The notes beneath the pieces were generated by a model that saw only the letters and a list, made by a program, of their open reading frames with translations, was not told the DNA's origin and searched no databases. A DNA stretch of 64,000 nt from assembly GCF_000735605.1 (NCBI RefSeq), contig NZ_JPKG01000006.1, positions 248,001 through 312,000 on the forward strand. Direction: 5' to 3'. The position numbers and the translations under genes are program-made. Shown one piece after another: positions 37,137 through 45,523 of the stretch; the stretch's first letter is position 1; every line of letters begins with the position of its first letter. The DNA is from Allobosea sp. LC85 (lineage in GTDB: Bacteria > Pseudomonadota > Alphaproteobacteria > Rhizobiales > Beijerinckiaceae).

Positions 37137-38063
37137 TCACTCCGCTGCCTGCGTCTCGATCCTGGGCTCGCCCATCAGCAGCGAGCGCGCCGCCTTTGCC
37201 TCGCGAACTATGAAATCGACGATGGCGCGCACGCGGGCGACATCCTTGAGATCGGCATGGACCAGCAGCCAGAAGGAACGCGTGATCGACACCGTATGCG
37301 GCAGGACGGGCACCAGGCGCGGCTCTGCCGCCGCCATGAAATGATGGATCACGCCGATGCCGGCTCCGGCAACGACCGCATTCATCTGGGCCAGCACATT
37401 CGAGCTCTGCACCTGCGCCCGCAAGCCCTTGGCGACCTCGTCGAGATAGTCGAGCTCCGGCGTGAAGATCAGATCGTCGATATAGCCGACGATCCGATGC
37501 TCGAAGAGGTCATCCGGCTTCGCCACCGCCGGCATGCTGTCGAGATACTCGCGCGTCGCATAGAGGCCGAGCCGGTAATCGCAGAGCTTGCGCGCGACGA
37601 CCTTGCCCTCCTTGGGCGGCGCCAGCGTGATCGCGACATCGGCCTCCCGCTTGGAGAGTGACAGCAGCCTCGGCATGGCGATCAGCTGCAGCTCGAGCCC
37701 GGGATAGGCCTTGGCAAGGCCGGCCAGGCGCGGCGCCAGGAAACAGGTGCCAAAACCGTCCGGCGCGCCGATCCGCACAGTGCCGGCCAGCGCCATGTCG
37801 GCACCGCCGATATCGCTCTGGATCGCGAGCGCCTCGGTCTCCATGCTCTCGGCCTTGGCGAGCAACCGCTCGCCATGGGCTGTGAGGGTGTAGCCCTGCG
37901 GCCGGCGCTCGAAGAGCTTGGCCTTGAGCGATTCCTCCAGCGAGGTGACACGTCGCGAGACCGTGGCATGATCGGCGCCCAAACGCCGGGCCGCGGCCGT
38001 CAGCCGGCCGGAGCGGGCAACGGCGAGAAAGAAGCGCAGATCATCCCAGTCGAACCTCTCCAA
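37137..38063 (-). CDS. LysR-type regulator divergent from mmsA
   Basis: A 308-residue regulator whose HTH spans about 7-65 (DLRFFLAVARSGRLTAAARRLGADHATVSRRV). It begins at a TTG (38063), preceded by GGAGAG 6 bases upstream; this is the only start that keeps the whole DNA-binding domain. The divergent layout and an inverted repeat in the 124-base gap make it the probable regulator of the valine operon mmsA-acad-mmsB. Confidence 0.9.
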   Translation of the reverse strand: MERFDWDDLRFFLAVARSGRLTAAARRLGADHATVSRRVTSLEESLKAKLFERRPQGYTLTAHGERLLAKAESMETEALAIQSDIGGADMALAGTVRIGAPDGFGTCFLAPRLAGLAKAYPGLELQLIAMPRLLSLSKREADVAITLAPPKEGKVVARKLCDYRLGLYATREYLDSMPAVAKPDDLFEHRIVGYIDDLIFTPELDYLDEVAKGLRAQVQSSNVLAQMNAVVAGAGIGVIHHFMAAAEPRLVPVLPHTVSITRSFWLLVHADLKDVARVRAIVDFIVREAKAARSLLMGEPRIETQAAE

Positions 38064-38085
38064 GACGCTCTCCCCGATATTTGCT

Positions 38086-38130
38086 TTTGCGCACGACGTT
38101 CACTTGATAGTTGCTATAGCCGTGCGCAAA
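38086..38130. promoter_or_regulatory. Inverted repeat, likely LysR binding site
   Basis: TTTGCGCACG (38086-38095) and its exact reverse complement CGTGCGCAAA (38121-38130) are separated by 25 bases, in the gap between the LysR gene and mmsA. Each half contains TGCGCA, itself a palindrome. A LysR tetramer could bridge both, but the spacing is an inference. Confidence 0.6.
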
Positions 38131-38187
38131 CGAGAATGGTAGGGGTGAAGCCAATCAAGACACCACACCATTCGTAGGGAGGGCGCG

Positions 38188-39684
38188 ATGCGTCAGGTCG
38201 GTCATTTCATCGGTGGCAAGCACGTCGCCGGAACCTCGGGTCGCGCGGCCGACATCTACCAGCCGATGGACGGAACCGTGATCGGCAAGGTCGCGCTCGC
38301 CTCTCCCGCCGAGATGCGCGCCGCTGTCGAAAACGCACTGGCGGCGCAGCCGAAATGGGCGGCGGTCAACCCGCAGCGCCGCGCCCGCGTGCTGATGAAG
38401 TTCCTCGACCTCATCGCGCAGAACAATGACGAGCTGGCCGAGCTGCTCGCCCGCGAACACGGCAAGACCATCGCCGATGCCAAGGGCGACATTCAGCGCG
38501 GCGTCGAGGTCGTCGAATTCTCGCTCGGTATCCCGAACCTGATGAAGGGTGAGTTCACCGACGGCGCCGGCCCCGGCATCGACATCTATTCGATGCGCCA
38601 GCCTCTCGGCGTCTGCGCCGGCATCACGCCGTTCAACTTCCCCGCAATGATCCCGCTCTGGAAGCTCGGCCCCGCCATCGCCTGCGGCAATGCCTTCATC
38701 CTGAAGCCGTCCGAGCGCGACCCCGGCGTGCCGATGCGTCTCGCCGAGCTGTTCATCGAAGCCGGCGGCCCTCCCGGCATCCTCAATGTTGTCAATGGCG
38801 ACAAGGAAGCGGTCGACGCCATCCTCGACGATCACGACATCAAGGCCGTCGGCTTCGTCGGCTCGACCCCGATCGCCGAGTACATCTATGCCCGGGGCTG
38901 CGCCAACGGGAAGCGCGTGCAGTGCTTCGGCGGGGCGAAGAACCACATGATCATCATGCCGGACGCCGACATGGACCAGGCCGTCGACGCGCTGATCGGC
39001 GCCGGCTACGGCTCGGCAGGCGAGCGCTGCATGGCGATCTCGGTCGCGGTTCCGGTCGGCAAGGCCACCGCCGATGAACTGGTGAAGCGCCTCATCCCCC
39101 GCGTCGAGAGCCTGAAGATCGGCCCCTCCACCGACTCCTCCGCCGATTACGGCCCGGTCGTCACCAGACAGGCGCTCGACAAGATCAAGGGTTACGTCGA
39201 AACCGGCATCGATGAGGGCGCCAAGCTCGTCGTCGATGGCCGCGGCTTCAAGATGCAGGGCTACGAGAACGGCTTCTACATGGGCGGCTGCCTGTTCGAC
39301 CATGTGACGCCCGACATGCGCATCTACAAGGAAGAGATCTTTGGCCCGGTGCTCTCGGTCGTGCGCGCCAAGGACTATGAGGAAGGGCTCAAGCTCGCCA
39401 ACGACCATGAATACGGCAACGGTGTCGCGATCTACACCCGCGACGGCGATGCGGCGCGCGACTTCGCCTCACGCGTCCAGGTCGGCATGGTCGGCGTCAA
39501 CGTGCCGATCCCGGTGCCGCTGGCCTATTACACCTTCGGTGGCTGGAAGCGCTCGTCCTTCGGCGATCTCAACCAGCACGGCCCGGACTCGATCCGTTTC
39601 TACACTAAGACCAAGACGGTGACCTCGCGTTGGCCGTCCGGCGTCAAGGATGGAGCAAGCTTCGTCATCCCGACGATGGGCTGA
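38188..39684 (+). CDS. mmsA: CoA-acylating methylmalonate-semialdehyde dehydrogenase
   Basis: MmsA converts methylmalonate semialdehyde and CoA to propionyl-CoA and CO2, ending valine breakdown. The 498-residue protein has the catalytic Cys 281 (AGERCMAIS) and, as usual for the CoA-dependent members, no general-base Glu in the CFGGAKNH position. AGGGAGG lies 6 bases ahead of the ATG. It opens an operon with an acyl-CoA dehydrogenase and 3-hydroxyisobutyrate dehydrogenase. Confidence 0.96.
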   Translation: MRQVGHFIGGKHVAGTSGRAADIYQPMDGTVIGKVALASPAEMRAAVENALAAQPKWAAVNPQRRARVLMKFLDLIAQNNDELAELLAREHGKTIADAKGDIQRGVEVVEFSLGIPNLMKGEFTDGAGPGIDIYSMRQPLGVCAGITPFNFPAMIPLWKLGPAIACGNAFILKPSERDPGVPMRLAELFIEAGGPPGILNVVNGDKEAVDAILDDHDIKAVGFVGSTPIAEYIYARGCANGKRVQCFGGAKNHMIIMPDADMDQAVDALIGAGYGSAGERCMAISVAVPVGKATADELVKRLIPRVESLKIGPSTDSSADYGPVVTRQALDKIKGYVETGIDEGAKLVVDGRGFKMQGYENGFYMGGCLFDHVTPDMRIYKEEIFGPVLSVVRAKDYEEGLKLANDHEYGNGVAIYTRDGDAARDFASRVQVGMVGVNVPIPVPLAYYTFGGWKRSSFGDLNQHGPDSIRFYTKTKTVTSRWPSGVKDGASFVIPTMG

Positions 39685-39709
39685 GGTCCCGGACGACAAG
39701 GATCGCGAC

Positions 39710-40858
39710 ATGTTCTCCCTCACCGAAGACCAGATCGCGATCCGCGACATGGCGCAGGGTTTCGCCGCGGAAACCCTCGCCCCTCATGCCCTGCGCTGGG
39801 ATGAAGAGAAGCACTTCCCGGTCGAGGAGATGCGCCAGGCCGCCGCGCTCGGCATGGGCGGCATCTATATCGGCGAGGATGTCGGCGGCTCCGGACTCTC
39901 ACGGCTTGACGCGGCGCTGATCTTCGAAGCGCTGGCGACCGGCTGCCCGACGGTCGCAGCCTATATCTCGATCCACAACATGTGCGCCTGGATGATCGAC
40001 CGCTACGGCTCGGGGGATCAGCGCCATGCCTGGCTGCCGAAGCTCTGTACGATGGAGCATCTGGCGAGCTACTGCCTGACGGAGCCGGGCGCGGGGTCGG
40101 ACGCTGCCGCCCTGAAGACCAGGGCGGTGCGCGACGGCGATCATTACGTGCTCGACGGCCAGAAGCAGTTCATCTCCGGCGCCGGCGTCTCCGACATCTA
40201 TGTCGTGATGGTGCGCACCGGCGAGGCCGGTCCCTCCGGCATCTCGACGCTCGTCGTCGAGACCGGCACGCCCGGCCTCTCCTTTGGGGCCAACGAGAAG
40301 AAGATGGGCTGGAACGCGCAGCCGACGCGCGCAGTGATCTTCGAGAACTGCCGCGTCCCCGTGGCGAACCGCCTCGGCCCCGAGGGTATCGGCTTCAAGA
40401 TCGCCATGGCAGGGCTCGATGGCGGCCGGCTCAATATCGGAGCCTGCTCGCTCGGCGGAGCGCAAGGCGCGCTCGACAAGGCGCTGACCTACGCACAGGA
40501 GCGCAAGGCCTTTGGCGCACGCATCGCCGATTTCCAGGCATTGCAGTTCAAGCTTGCCGACATGGCGACCGAGCTGGAAGCGGCCCGGACGTTCCTGTGG
40601 CGGGCAGCCTCGGCACTCGACGAGAAGACCCCTGACGCGACCAAGCTCTGCGCCATGGCCAAGCGGGTTGCGACCGATACCGGCTTCGCGGTCGCGAATG
40701 AAGCGCTGCAGATCCATGGCGGCTACGGCTATCTCGCCGATTACGGCATCGAGAAGATCGTGCGGGACCTGCGTGTGCATCAGATCCTGGAAGGCACGAA
40801 CGAGGTCATGCGCATGATCGTGGCGCGCTCGCTGGTGGGGCGGGCGAAGGGGAACTAA
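39710..40858 (+). CDS. Acyl-CoA dehydrogenase, isobutyryl-CoA dehydrogenase type
   Basis: A 382-residue FAD flavoenzyme starting [16 protein letters not shown], with [15 protein letters not shown] at the FAD/substrate site and the catalytic Glu in [15 protein letters not shown]. From its place between mmsA and mmsB it should oxidise isobutyryl-CoA to methacrylyl-CoA in valine catabolism. AAGGA lies upstream of the ATG at 39710; the frame is open to 39650 inside the mmsA end. Confidence 0.92.
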   Translation: MFSLTEDQIAIRDMAQGFAAETLAPHALRWDEEKHFPVEEMRQAAALGMGGIYIGEDVGGSGLSRLDAALIFEALATGCPTVAAYISIHNMCAWMIDRYGSGDQRHAWLPKLCTMEHLASYCLTEPGAGSDAAALKTRAVRDGDHYVLDGQKQFISGAGVSDIYVVMVRTGEAGPSGISTLVVETGTPGLSFGANEKKMGWNAQPTRAVIFENCRVPVANRLGPEGIGFKIAMAGLDGGRLNIGACSLGGAQGALDKALTYAQERKAFGARIADFQALQFKLADMATELEAARTFLWRAASALDEKTPDATKLCAMAKRVATDTGFAVANEALQIHGGYGYLADYGIEKIVRDLRVHQILEGTNEVMRMIVARSLVGRAKGN

Positions 40859-40917
40859 CCTCAGAGCCGAGATATCCCTGTTCCACGGAAAAGCTTCTCA
40901 AACGACGAGGTTAGACC

Positions 40918-41805
40918 ATGACCAGCATCGCCTTCATCGGGCTCGGCAATATGGGCGGGCCGATGGCCGCCAATCTCGTCAAGGCCGGACATGAGGTCAG
41001 CGCCTTCGACCTGGTGCAGGCCTCGAAGGAGGCTGCGGCAGAACTCGGCGTACATATTGCCGGCTCGGCCAGGGAGGCCGTCGCCAATGCCGAGATCATC
41101 GTCACCATGCTGCCGGCGGGCAAGCATGTGCTCACGGTCTGGGCCGACATCCTGCCCGCGGTGAAGCCAGGCGCTCTGATCATCGATTCCTCGACGATCG
41201 ATGTCGAAAGCGCCCGCAAGGCGCATGCGCTGGCGACCGAACGCGGCTGCCTCTCACTCGATGCGCCGGTTTCCGGCGGTGTCGGCGGAGCAAAGGGCGC
41301 GACGCTGACCTTCATGGTCGGCGGCCCGAAGGAGGCTTTCGAGAAGGGCGACCCGATCCTCTCCGCCATGGGCCGGCGCGTCGTCCATTGCGGACCGGCC
41401 GGCAACGGCCAGGCGGCCAAGATCTGCAACAACATGATCCTGGGCATCTCGATGATCGGCGTCTCCGAGGCCTTCGTACTGGCCGAGAAGCTCGGCTTGT
41501 CGCATCAGGCCCTGTTCGATGTCGCATCGACCTCGTCCGGCCAGTGCTGGTCGCTGACCACCTACTGCCCCGTTCCCGGCCCGGTGCCGACATCGCCGGC
41601 CAATAACGACTACAAGCCGGGCTTCGCTTCCGCGCTGATGTTGAAGGATCTGAAGCTCGCGCAGGAGGCGGCCCAGGCGGCCGGCGCTTCGACGCCGCTC
41701 GGCGCGGCCGCCGCCCAGCTTTTCGGCCTGCACAATGCCTGGGGCGAAGGTGGTTCCGATTTCTCCGCGATCATCCATCTGCTGCGCGGACGCGGCGAGC
41801 GCTAA
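40918..41805 (+). CDS. mmsB: 3-hydroxyisobutyrate dehydrogenase
   Basis: A 295-residue NAD-dependent beta-hydroxyacid dehydrogenase that converts 3-hydroxyisobutyrate to methylmalonate semialdehyde, the substrate of MmsA. The Rossmann motif GLGNMGGPMAANL starts at residue 8, the substrate loop DAPVSGGVGGAKGATL is near 115, and the catalytic Lys 168 is in GQAAKICNNM. It is the third gene of the valine operon, 59 bases after the acyl-CoA dehydrogenase. The enoyl-CoA hydratase and 3-hydroxyisobutyryl-CoA hydrolase steps are not encoded here. Confidence 0.94.
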   Translation: MTSIAFIGLGNMGGPMAANLVKAGHEVSAFDLVQASKEAAAELGVHIAGSAREAVANAEIIVTMLPAGKHVLTVWADILPAVKPGALIIDSSTIDVESARKAHALATERGCLSLDAPVSGGVGGAKGATLTFMVGGPKEAFEKGDPILSAMGRRVVHCGPAGNGQAAKICNNMILGISMIGVSEAFVLAEKLGLSHQALFDVASTSSGQCWSLTTYCPVPGPVPTSPANNDYKPGFASALMLKDLKLAQEAAQAAGASTPLGAAAAQLFGLHNAWGEGGSDFSAIIHLLRGRGER

Positions 41806-41816
41806 CGTCGATGCTT

Positions 41817-41861
41817 GCATCGGCTTTCCCGAAAACCGCAGTCCACTTTTCGGGCCGATGC
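41817..41861. repeat. Dispersed palindromic element, copy 2
   Basis: This 45-base segment is identical to 15307-15351 except for one base (A to G in the centre). It starts 11 bases after the mmsB stop. The arms GCATCGGC/GCCGATGC and CCCGAAAA/TTTTCGGG fold into a hairpin. Confidence 0.85.
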
Positions 41862-41994
41862 TTCAAGGCACGACCAAACCGCCGGGAGCAGACCCGCCTC
41901 GCGCCTTCCGCCTCTGGCGCAGGCGGCACTTTGCCGCTAGCACATCCGCCTACGCGGCGGCTGCTTTCGAGCCGCCTGCCAGACGGGTGTGCGC

Positions 41995-42951
41995 ATGAAC
42001 GATGTCTCCTTTCGACGCGAACGCTCGGCCCTGACCGGCTTTGCCACGAACCCGCTCGATCGCCGCGGCGACCTGCGCGACCGCCCCGACGCGGTCGAAG
42101 GCTTTCGCGCTTCGCCGGGTACGCGCCACGCGGTCGTCTCCGGCGAGACGCCGATCCTGAAGCGCATCGACGCCGAGACCCTGACGATCTGGTTCGCCGA
42201 GAGCGAGGCCGACGCTATCGGCAAGGCGCATGAGGAGGTTTTCCTCGGGCTCGATCCACAAGGGACCGCCTGTTTCGGCCGACTGGTCGACAGGGAACTC
42301 GCCGAGCCGCTGCGCGAGCGCGACGATCTCATGGTCAGCGACCTGCGCTCGATCGCCCTGAATCGGCTCGTCCCGGCCGAAGAGGTCGGGCCCCTGGGCG
42401 AAGCCAAGGCGCTGCTCGACTGGCATGCGCGGCATCGCTTCTGCGCCCGCTGCGGCGGGCTCTCGCCGACAGTAAGCGGCGGCTGGCGGCGCGAATGCTC
42501 GCAATGCGGCGCGCTGCACTTCCCACGCACCGATCCGGTCGTGATCATGCTCGCGGTGCGCGGCGAGAAGTGCTTCCTGGCGCGTCAGGCCCGGTTCGCG
42601 CCGGGCATGTATTCCTGCATTGCCGGCTTTCTCGAGCCCGGCGAAACTTTTGAGGACGCAGTGCGCCGCGAAACCCTCGAGGAAGCGGGGCTGCACACCG
42701 GCGCCGTACGTTATGTCGCCTCGCAGCCCTGGCCCTTCCCCTCTTCCCTGATGATCGGTTGCATCAGCGAGGCGCTGAACGACGACATCACGCTGGACGG
42801 GAACGAACTCGAGGCGGGGCGCTGGTTCTCGCGCGAGGAGGCGCTGCAGATGCTGGATGGCAGGCATCCGGATGGTCTGTCCTGCCCGCCGCATATGGCG
42901 ATCGCGAACACAATCCTGAAGGCGTGGGCCGAGGACGGCGTCACGCCCTAG
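41995..42951 (+). CDS. nudC: NAD+ diphosphatase
   Basis: NudC cleaves NAD(H) to NMN(H) and AMP and can remove NAD caps from RNA. The 318-residue protein has a zinc ribbon (Cys 150, 153, 168, 171), the Nudix box (about 211-233, GFLEPGETFEDAVRRETLEE) and the NADH-pyrophosphatase signature SQPWPFPSS (243-251). A GTG at 41989 could add two residues; the ATG at 41995 is preferred. The element at 41817-41861 lies upstream. Confidence 0.95.
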   Translation: MNDVSFRRERSALTGFATNPLDRRGDLRDRPDAVEGFRASPGTRHAVVSGETPILKRIDAETLTIWFAESEADAIGKAHEEVFLGLDPQGTACFGRLVDRELAEPLRERDDLMVSDLRSIALNRLVPAEEVGPLGEAKALLDWHARHRFCARCGGLSPTVSGGWRRECSQCGALHFPRTDPVVIMLAVRGEKCFLARQARFAPGMYSCIAGFLEPGETFEDAVRRETLEEAGLHTGAVRYVASQPWPFPSSLMIGCISEALNDDITLDGNELEAGRWFSREEALQMLDGRHPDGLSCPPHMAIANTILKAWAEDGVTP

Positions 42952-42966
42952 CACGACGGGGCGTTT

Positions 42967-42994
42967 GCAGCCGACGCGGTTACCGGTCGGCTGC
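42967..42994. terminator. Hairpin between convergent nudC and pheA
   Basis: GCAGCCGAC and GTCGGCTGC pair around a 10-base loop in the 52-base gap between two convergent genes. No T run is present, so it may serve as a weak terminator for either. Confidence 0.35.
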
Positions 42995-43003
42995 TATCGG
43001 CCC

Positions 43004-43858
43004 CTATTCGCCCGGCTCGGCGAGACTCGCGCGGAACTCGTGCGCCGGGTAGACGCCGAGAATCTTCATCTCCTTGGAGAAATATTCGAGCTCCGTCAGG
43101 GCCCGCTTCAGATCCGGATCGTCCGGATGCCCTTCGACATCGCAATAGAACATCGTCGCGGAGAAATGGCCGTCGACCATGTAGCTCTCGAGCTTGGTCA
43201 TATTGATGCCGTTGGTGGCAAAGCCGCCCAGCGCCTTGTACAGCGCCGCCGGAATGTTTCGCACGCGGAACATCAGCGTCGTCACAGTCTGCTTCGTGCC
43301 CTGGCGGGCAAATTCCGGATACTTCGAAAGCACGACGAAGCGCGTGGTATTGTGCTTCTCGTCCTCGATGTCCTCCATCAGAATGTTCAACCCGTAGACC
43401 TCGGCCGCAATATGCGGCGCGATCGCTGCGCGGGTGACGTCGCCGGCTTCCGCAACCTGCCGGGCAGAGCCCGCGGTATCGGCCGCGACCTCGGCCTTCA
43501 ATCCCAGCTTCTTGATGATCTTGCGGCACTGGCCGAGCGCGTGGATATGGCTCTGCACGGTCTTCAGGGTGGCAAGCGTCGCGCCTTCGACCGCCATCAG
43601 GTGAAAGCGGATCGGCAGGAAATGCTCGCCGATGACGTGCAGGCCGGAGCGCGGCAGCAGATGGTGGATATCGGCAACGCGGCCGGCGATCGAATTGTCG
43701 ATCGGGATCATGCCATAGCGGGCCGCTCCGTCGCTGACCGCGGAAAGGGCATCCTCGAAGGTTGCGCAAGGCAGCAATTCGCAATCCGGAAAGACCTGTA
43801 GGGCGGCCTGTGAGGAGAAGGCTCCGGGCTCGCCCTGGTAGGACACGACGACAGACAT
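43004..43858 (-). CDS. pheA: Prephenate dehydratase
   Basis: This enzyme makes phenylpyruvate from prephenate, the committed step of phenylalanine synthesis. The 284-residue protein has the catalytic periplasmic-binding-like domain (about 4-180, YQGEPGAFSSQAA, IPIDNSIAGRV, NTTRFVVLS) and a C-terminal ACT domain (about 195-275, MVDGHFSATMFYCDV) for phenylalanine feedback. It lacks a chorismate mutase domain. It follows kdsB by 3 bases, a common pairing in Rhizobiales. Confidence 0.95.
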   Translation of the reverse strand: MSVVVSYQGEPGAFSSQAALQVFPDCELLPCATFEDALSAVSDGAARYGMIPIDNSIAGRVADIHHLLPRSGLHVIGEHFLPIRFHLMAVEGATLATLKTVQSHIHALGQCRKIIKKLGLKAEVAADTAGSARQVAEAGDVTRAAIAPHIAAEVYGLNILMEDIEDEKHNTTRFVVLSKYPEFARQGTKQTVTTLMFRVRNIPAALYKALGGFATNGINMTKLESYMVDGHFSATMFYCDVEGHPDDPDLKRALTELEYFSKEMKILGVYPAHEFRASLAEPGE

Positions 43859-43861
43859 GAT

Positions 43862-44605
43862 TCAGGCTCCGGGGCGGGATTTCAGGAGCGCGCGGGCGCG
43901 ATCCAGGTCAGGAGGAGTGTCGACGCCGCGCGGGACGTGATCGATGATCATCGCGTCGATCCGCATGCCGTCTTCCAGCGCACGGAGCTGCTCAAGCTTC
44001 TCGCGAAGCTCGAGCAGCGATTGCGGCAGGCTGACGAAGCGGTCGAGCGCGCGGCGGCGATACGCGTAGAGGCCGACATGGTGATAGAGCGGCCCCTCAC
44101 CGCTCGGCGCGGTGGCGCGGGTAAAGTACAGCGCGCGCATCCGGCCAGGGCTGATCTCGCTGCCGATCAGCTTGACGACGCTGGGCGCGGTCTTCTCGTC
44201 CTCATCGGTGATGACGCCGGCCAGGGTCGCGATGTCGACGGCAGCGTCCTCAAGCGGCTTCACCGCGGCAGCGATCGCGCTCGGATCGAGCGTGGGAAAG
44301 TCGCCCTGGACGTTGACGATGATGTCGTGGCGCCCCTGCGGGTCGACGATATCGGCCGCTTCCTTGATTCGATCCGAACCGGTCTGATGGTGGATGCTGG
44401 TCATCACCGCCCTGCCCCCGGCCTTCTCGACCGCCGCGACGATGCGCGGCTCGTCAGTGGCGACGACCACGGCGCCAACCCCCGATTCCATCGCGCGGCG
44501 CCAGACATGCACGATCATCGGCTCCCCGAGGATGTCTGCGAGAGGCTTGTCGGGCAGGCGGGTCGCCTGCATGCGGGCGGGAATCAGGATTAGTGGGTCC
44601 GACAT
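43862..44605 (-). CDS. kdsB: 3-deoxy-manno-octulosonate cytidylyltransferase
   Basis: KdsB activates KDO as CMP-KDO for lipopolysaccharide core synthesis. The 247-residue protein begins [20 protein letters not shown], with the CTP-binding loop, and has [10 protein letters not shown] and [14 protein letters not shown], all as in the family. A TTG at 44611 would add two residues. It is cotranscribed with pheA and divergent from the cytochrome c gene. Confidence 0.95.
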   Translation of the reverse strand: MSDPLILIPARMQATRLPDKPLADILGEPMIVHVWRRAMESGVGAVVVATDEPRIVAAVEKAGGRAVMTSIHHQTGSDRIKEAADIVDPQGRHDIIVNVQGDFPTLDPSAIAAAVKPLEDAAVDIATLAGVITDEDEKTAPSVVKLIGSEISPGRMRALYFTRATAPSGEGPLYHHVGLYAYRRRALDRFVSLPQSLLELREKLEQLRALEDGMRIDAMIIDHVPRGVDTPPDLDRARALLKSRPGA

Positions 44606-44802
44606 CGGCAACAGCTCTGGGGGAATGTCGCGAGACTGCGACGGGAGGCGTCAAAAGGTCTCAAAGAGGTGCGTGCTTATACGAGTTGCAATGAAGCGCG
44701 CAAAGCGGTTAAGCAACGCCCGTGTGTCGGCGCTCCCAGGCTCCGGCCGGAGCGCTGCTATGCCTTGCCTGTCCTGTGGCGAGGCCCAAGGGTTTCGATG
44801 CG

Positions 44803-45345
44803 ATGAATATCGAGCTGAACAAGATTGCCGGCGCGGGCCTGTCCACGCTGCTCGTGGTGATGGCCCTGAACATGGCCGCCGGCATTGTCTTCGCGCCGCA
44901 CAAGCCGGCCGTACCCGGCTTCGATCTGCCGAGCCCGGAGCCGAGTGCCGCCGCTGGCGCAAGCGCTGCCGCTCCGGTGGCGGACACGCCGATCGTGGAA
45001 CGTCTCGCCAAGGCCGATCCGGCCCGTGGCGAGAAGGCCGTCGGCGCGTGCAAGGCCTGCCACACCTTCGAGAAGGGCGGCGCCAACAAGGTCGGCCCGC
45101 ATCTCTTCGACGTCTATGGTCGCAACAAGGCTTCGATCGACGGCTTCGGCTATTCGGCCGCCATGAAGGGCAAGTCCTCCGAGAAGTGGGAGGCCGAGCA
45201 GCTCGACGGCTTCCTGAAGGGCCCGAAGGCCTATATGCCGGGGACGACAATGGCTTTCGCCGGCCTGACCAAGCCCGACGCCCGTGCCGACGTGATCGCC
45301 TATCTCAACACGCTCGCGGATGCGCCCAAGCCGCTGCCGAAATGA
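44803..45345 (+). CDS. cycM: Membrane-anchored cytochrome c (CycM-like)
   Basis: A 180-residue protein with one N-terminal membrane anchor (about 10-30), an Ala/Pro-rich linker (about 35-65) and a class I cytochrome c domain: heme motif CKACH (83-87) and a Met ligand in AYMPGTTMAF near 146. In Bradyrhizobium CycM passes electrons from the bc1 complex to the aa3 oxidase. No other heme gene is adjacent. The frame extends upstream to 44722, but the ATG at 44803 fits the anchor. Confidence 0.9.
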   Translation: MNIELNKIAGAGLSTLLVVMALNMAAGIVFAPHKPAVPGFDLPSPEPSAAAGASAAAPVADTPIVERLAKADPARGEKAVGACKACHTFEKGGANKVGPHLFDVYGRNKASIDGFGYSAAMKGKSSEKWEAEQLDGFLKGPKAYMPGTTMAFAGLTKPDARADVIAYLNTLADAPKPLPK

Positions 45346-45379
45346 GCCTTGCGTCGATTCGGCGCGCCTGAATGACTGC

Positions 45380-45405
45380 AAGCCGGGCCCTCGAGCCCGG
45401 CTTTT
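45380..45405 (+). terminator. Rho-independent terminator of the cytochrome c gene
   Basis: AAGCCGGGC and GCCCGGCTT pair around a 6-base loop and are followed by TTT and GCTT, 35 bases after the stop. The stem is strong and the T run short but clear. Confidence 0.75.
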
Positions 45406-45523
45406 GCTTGCTCCCGCCATGCTCTTGCCCTCACCATGGCGAGGAATCTCCTCTCCGCGCTGGTATCGACCTCACGGGTCGACATAATCGGCCAGCGAAT
45501 CAGTTGCAGGAGGACGAGGCACC

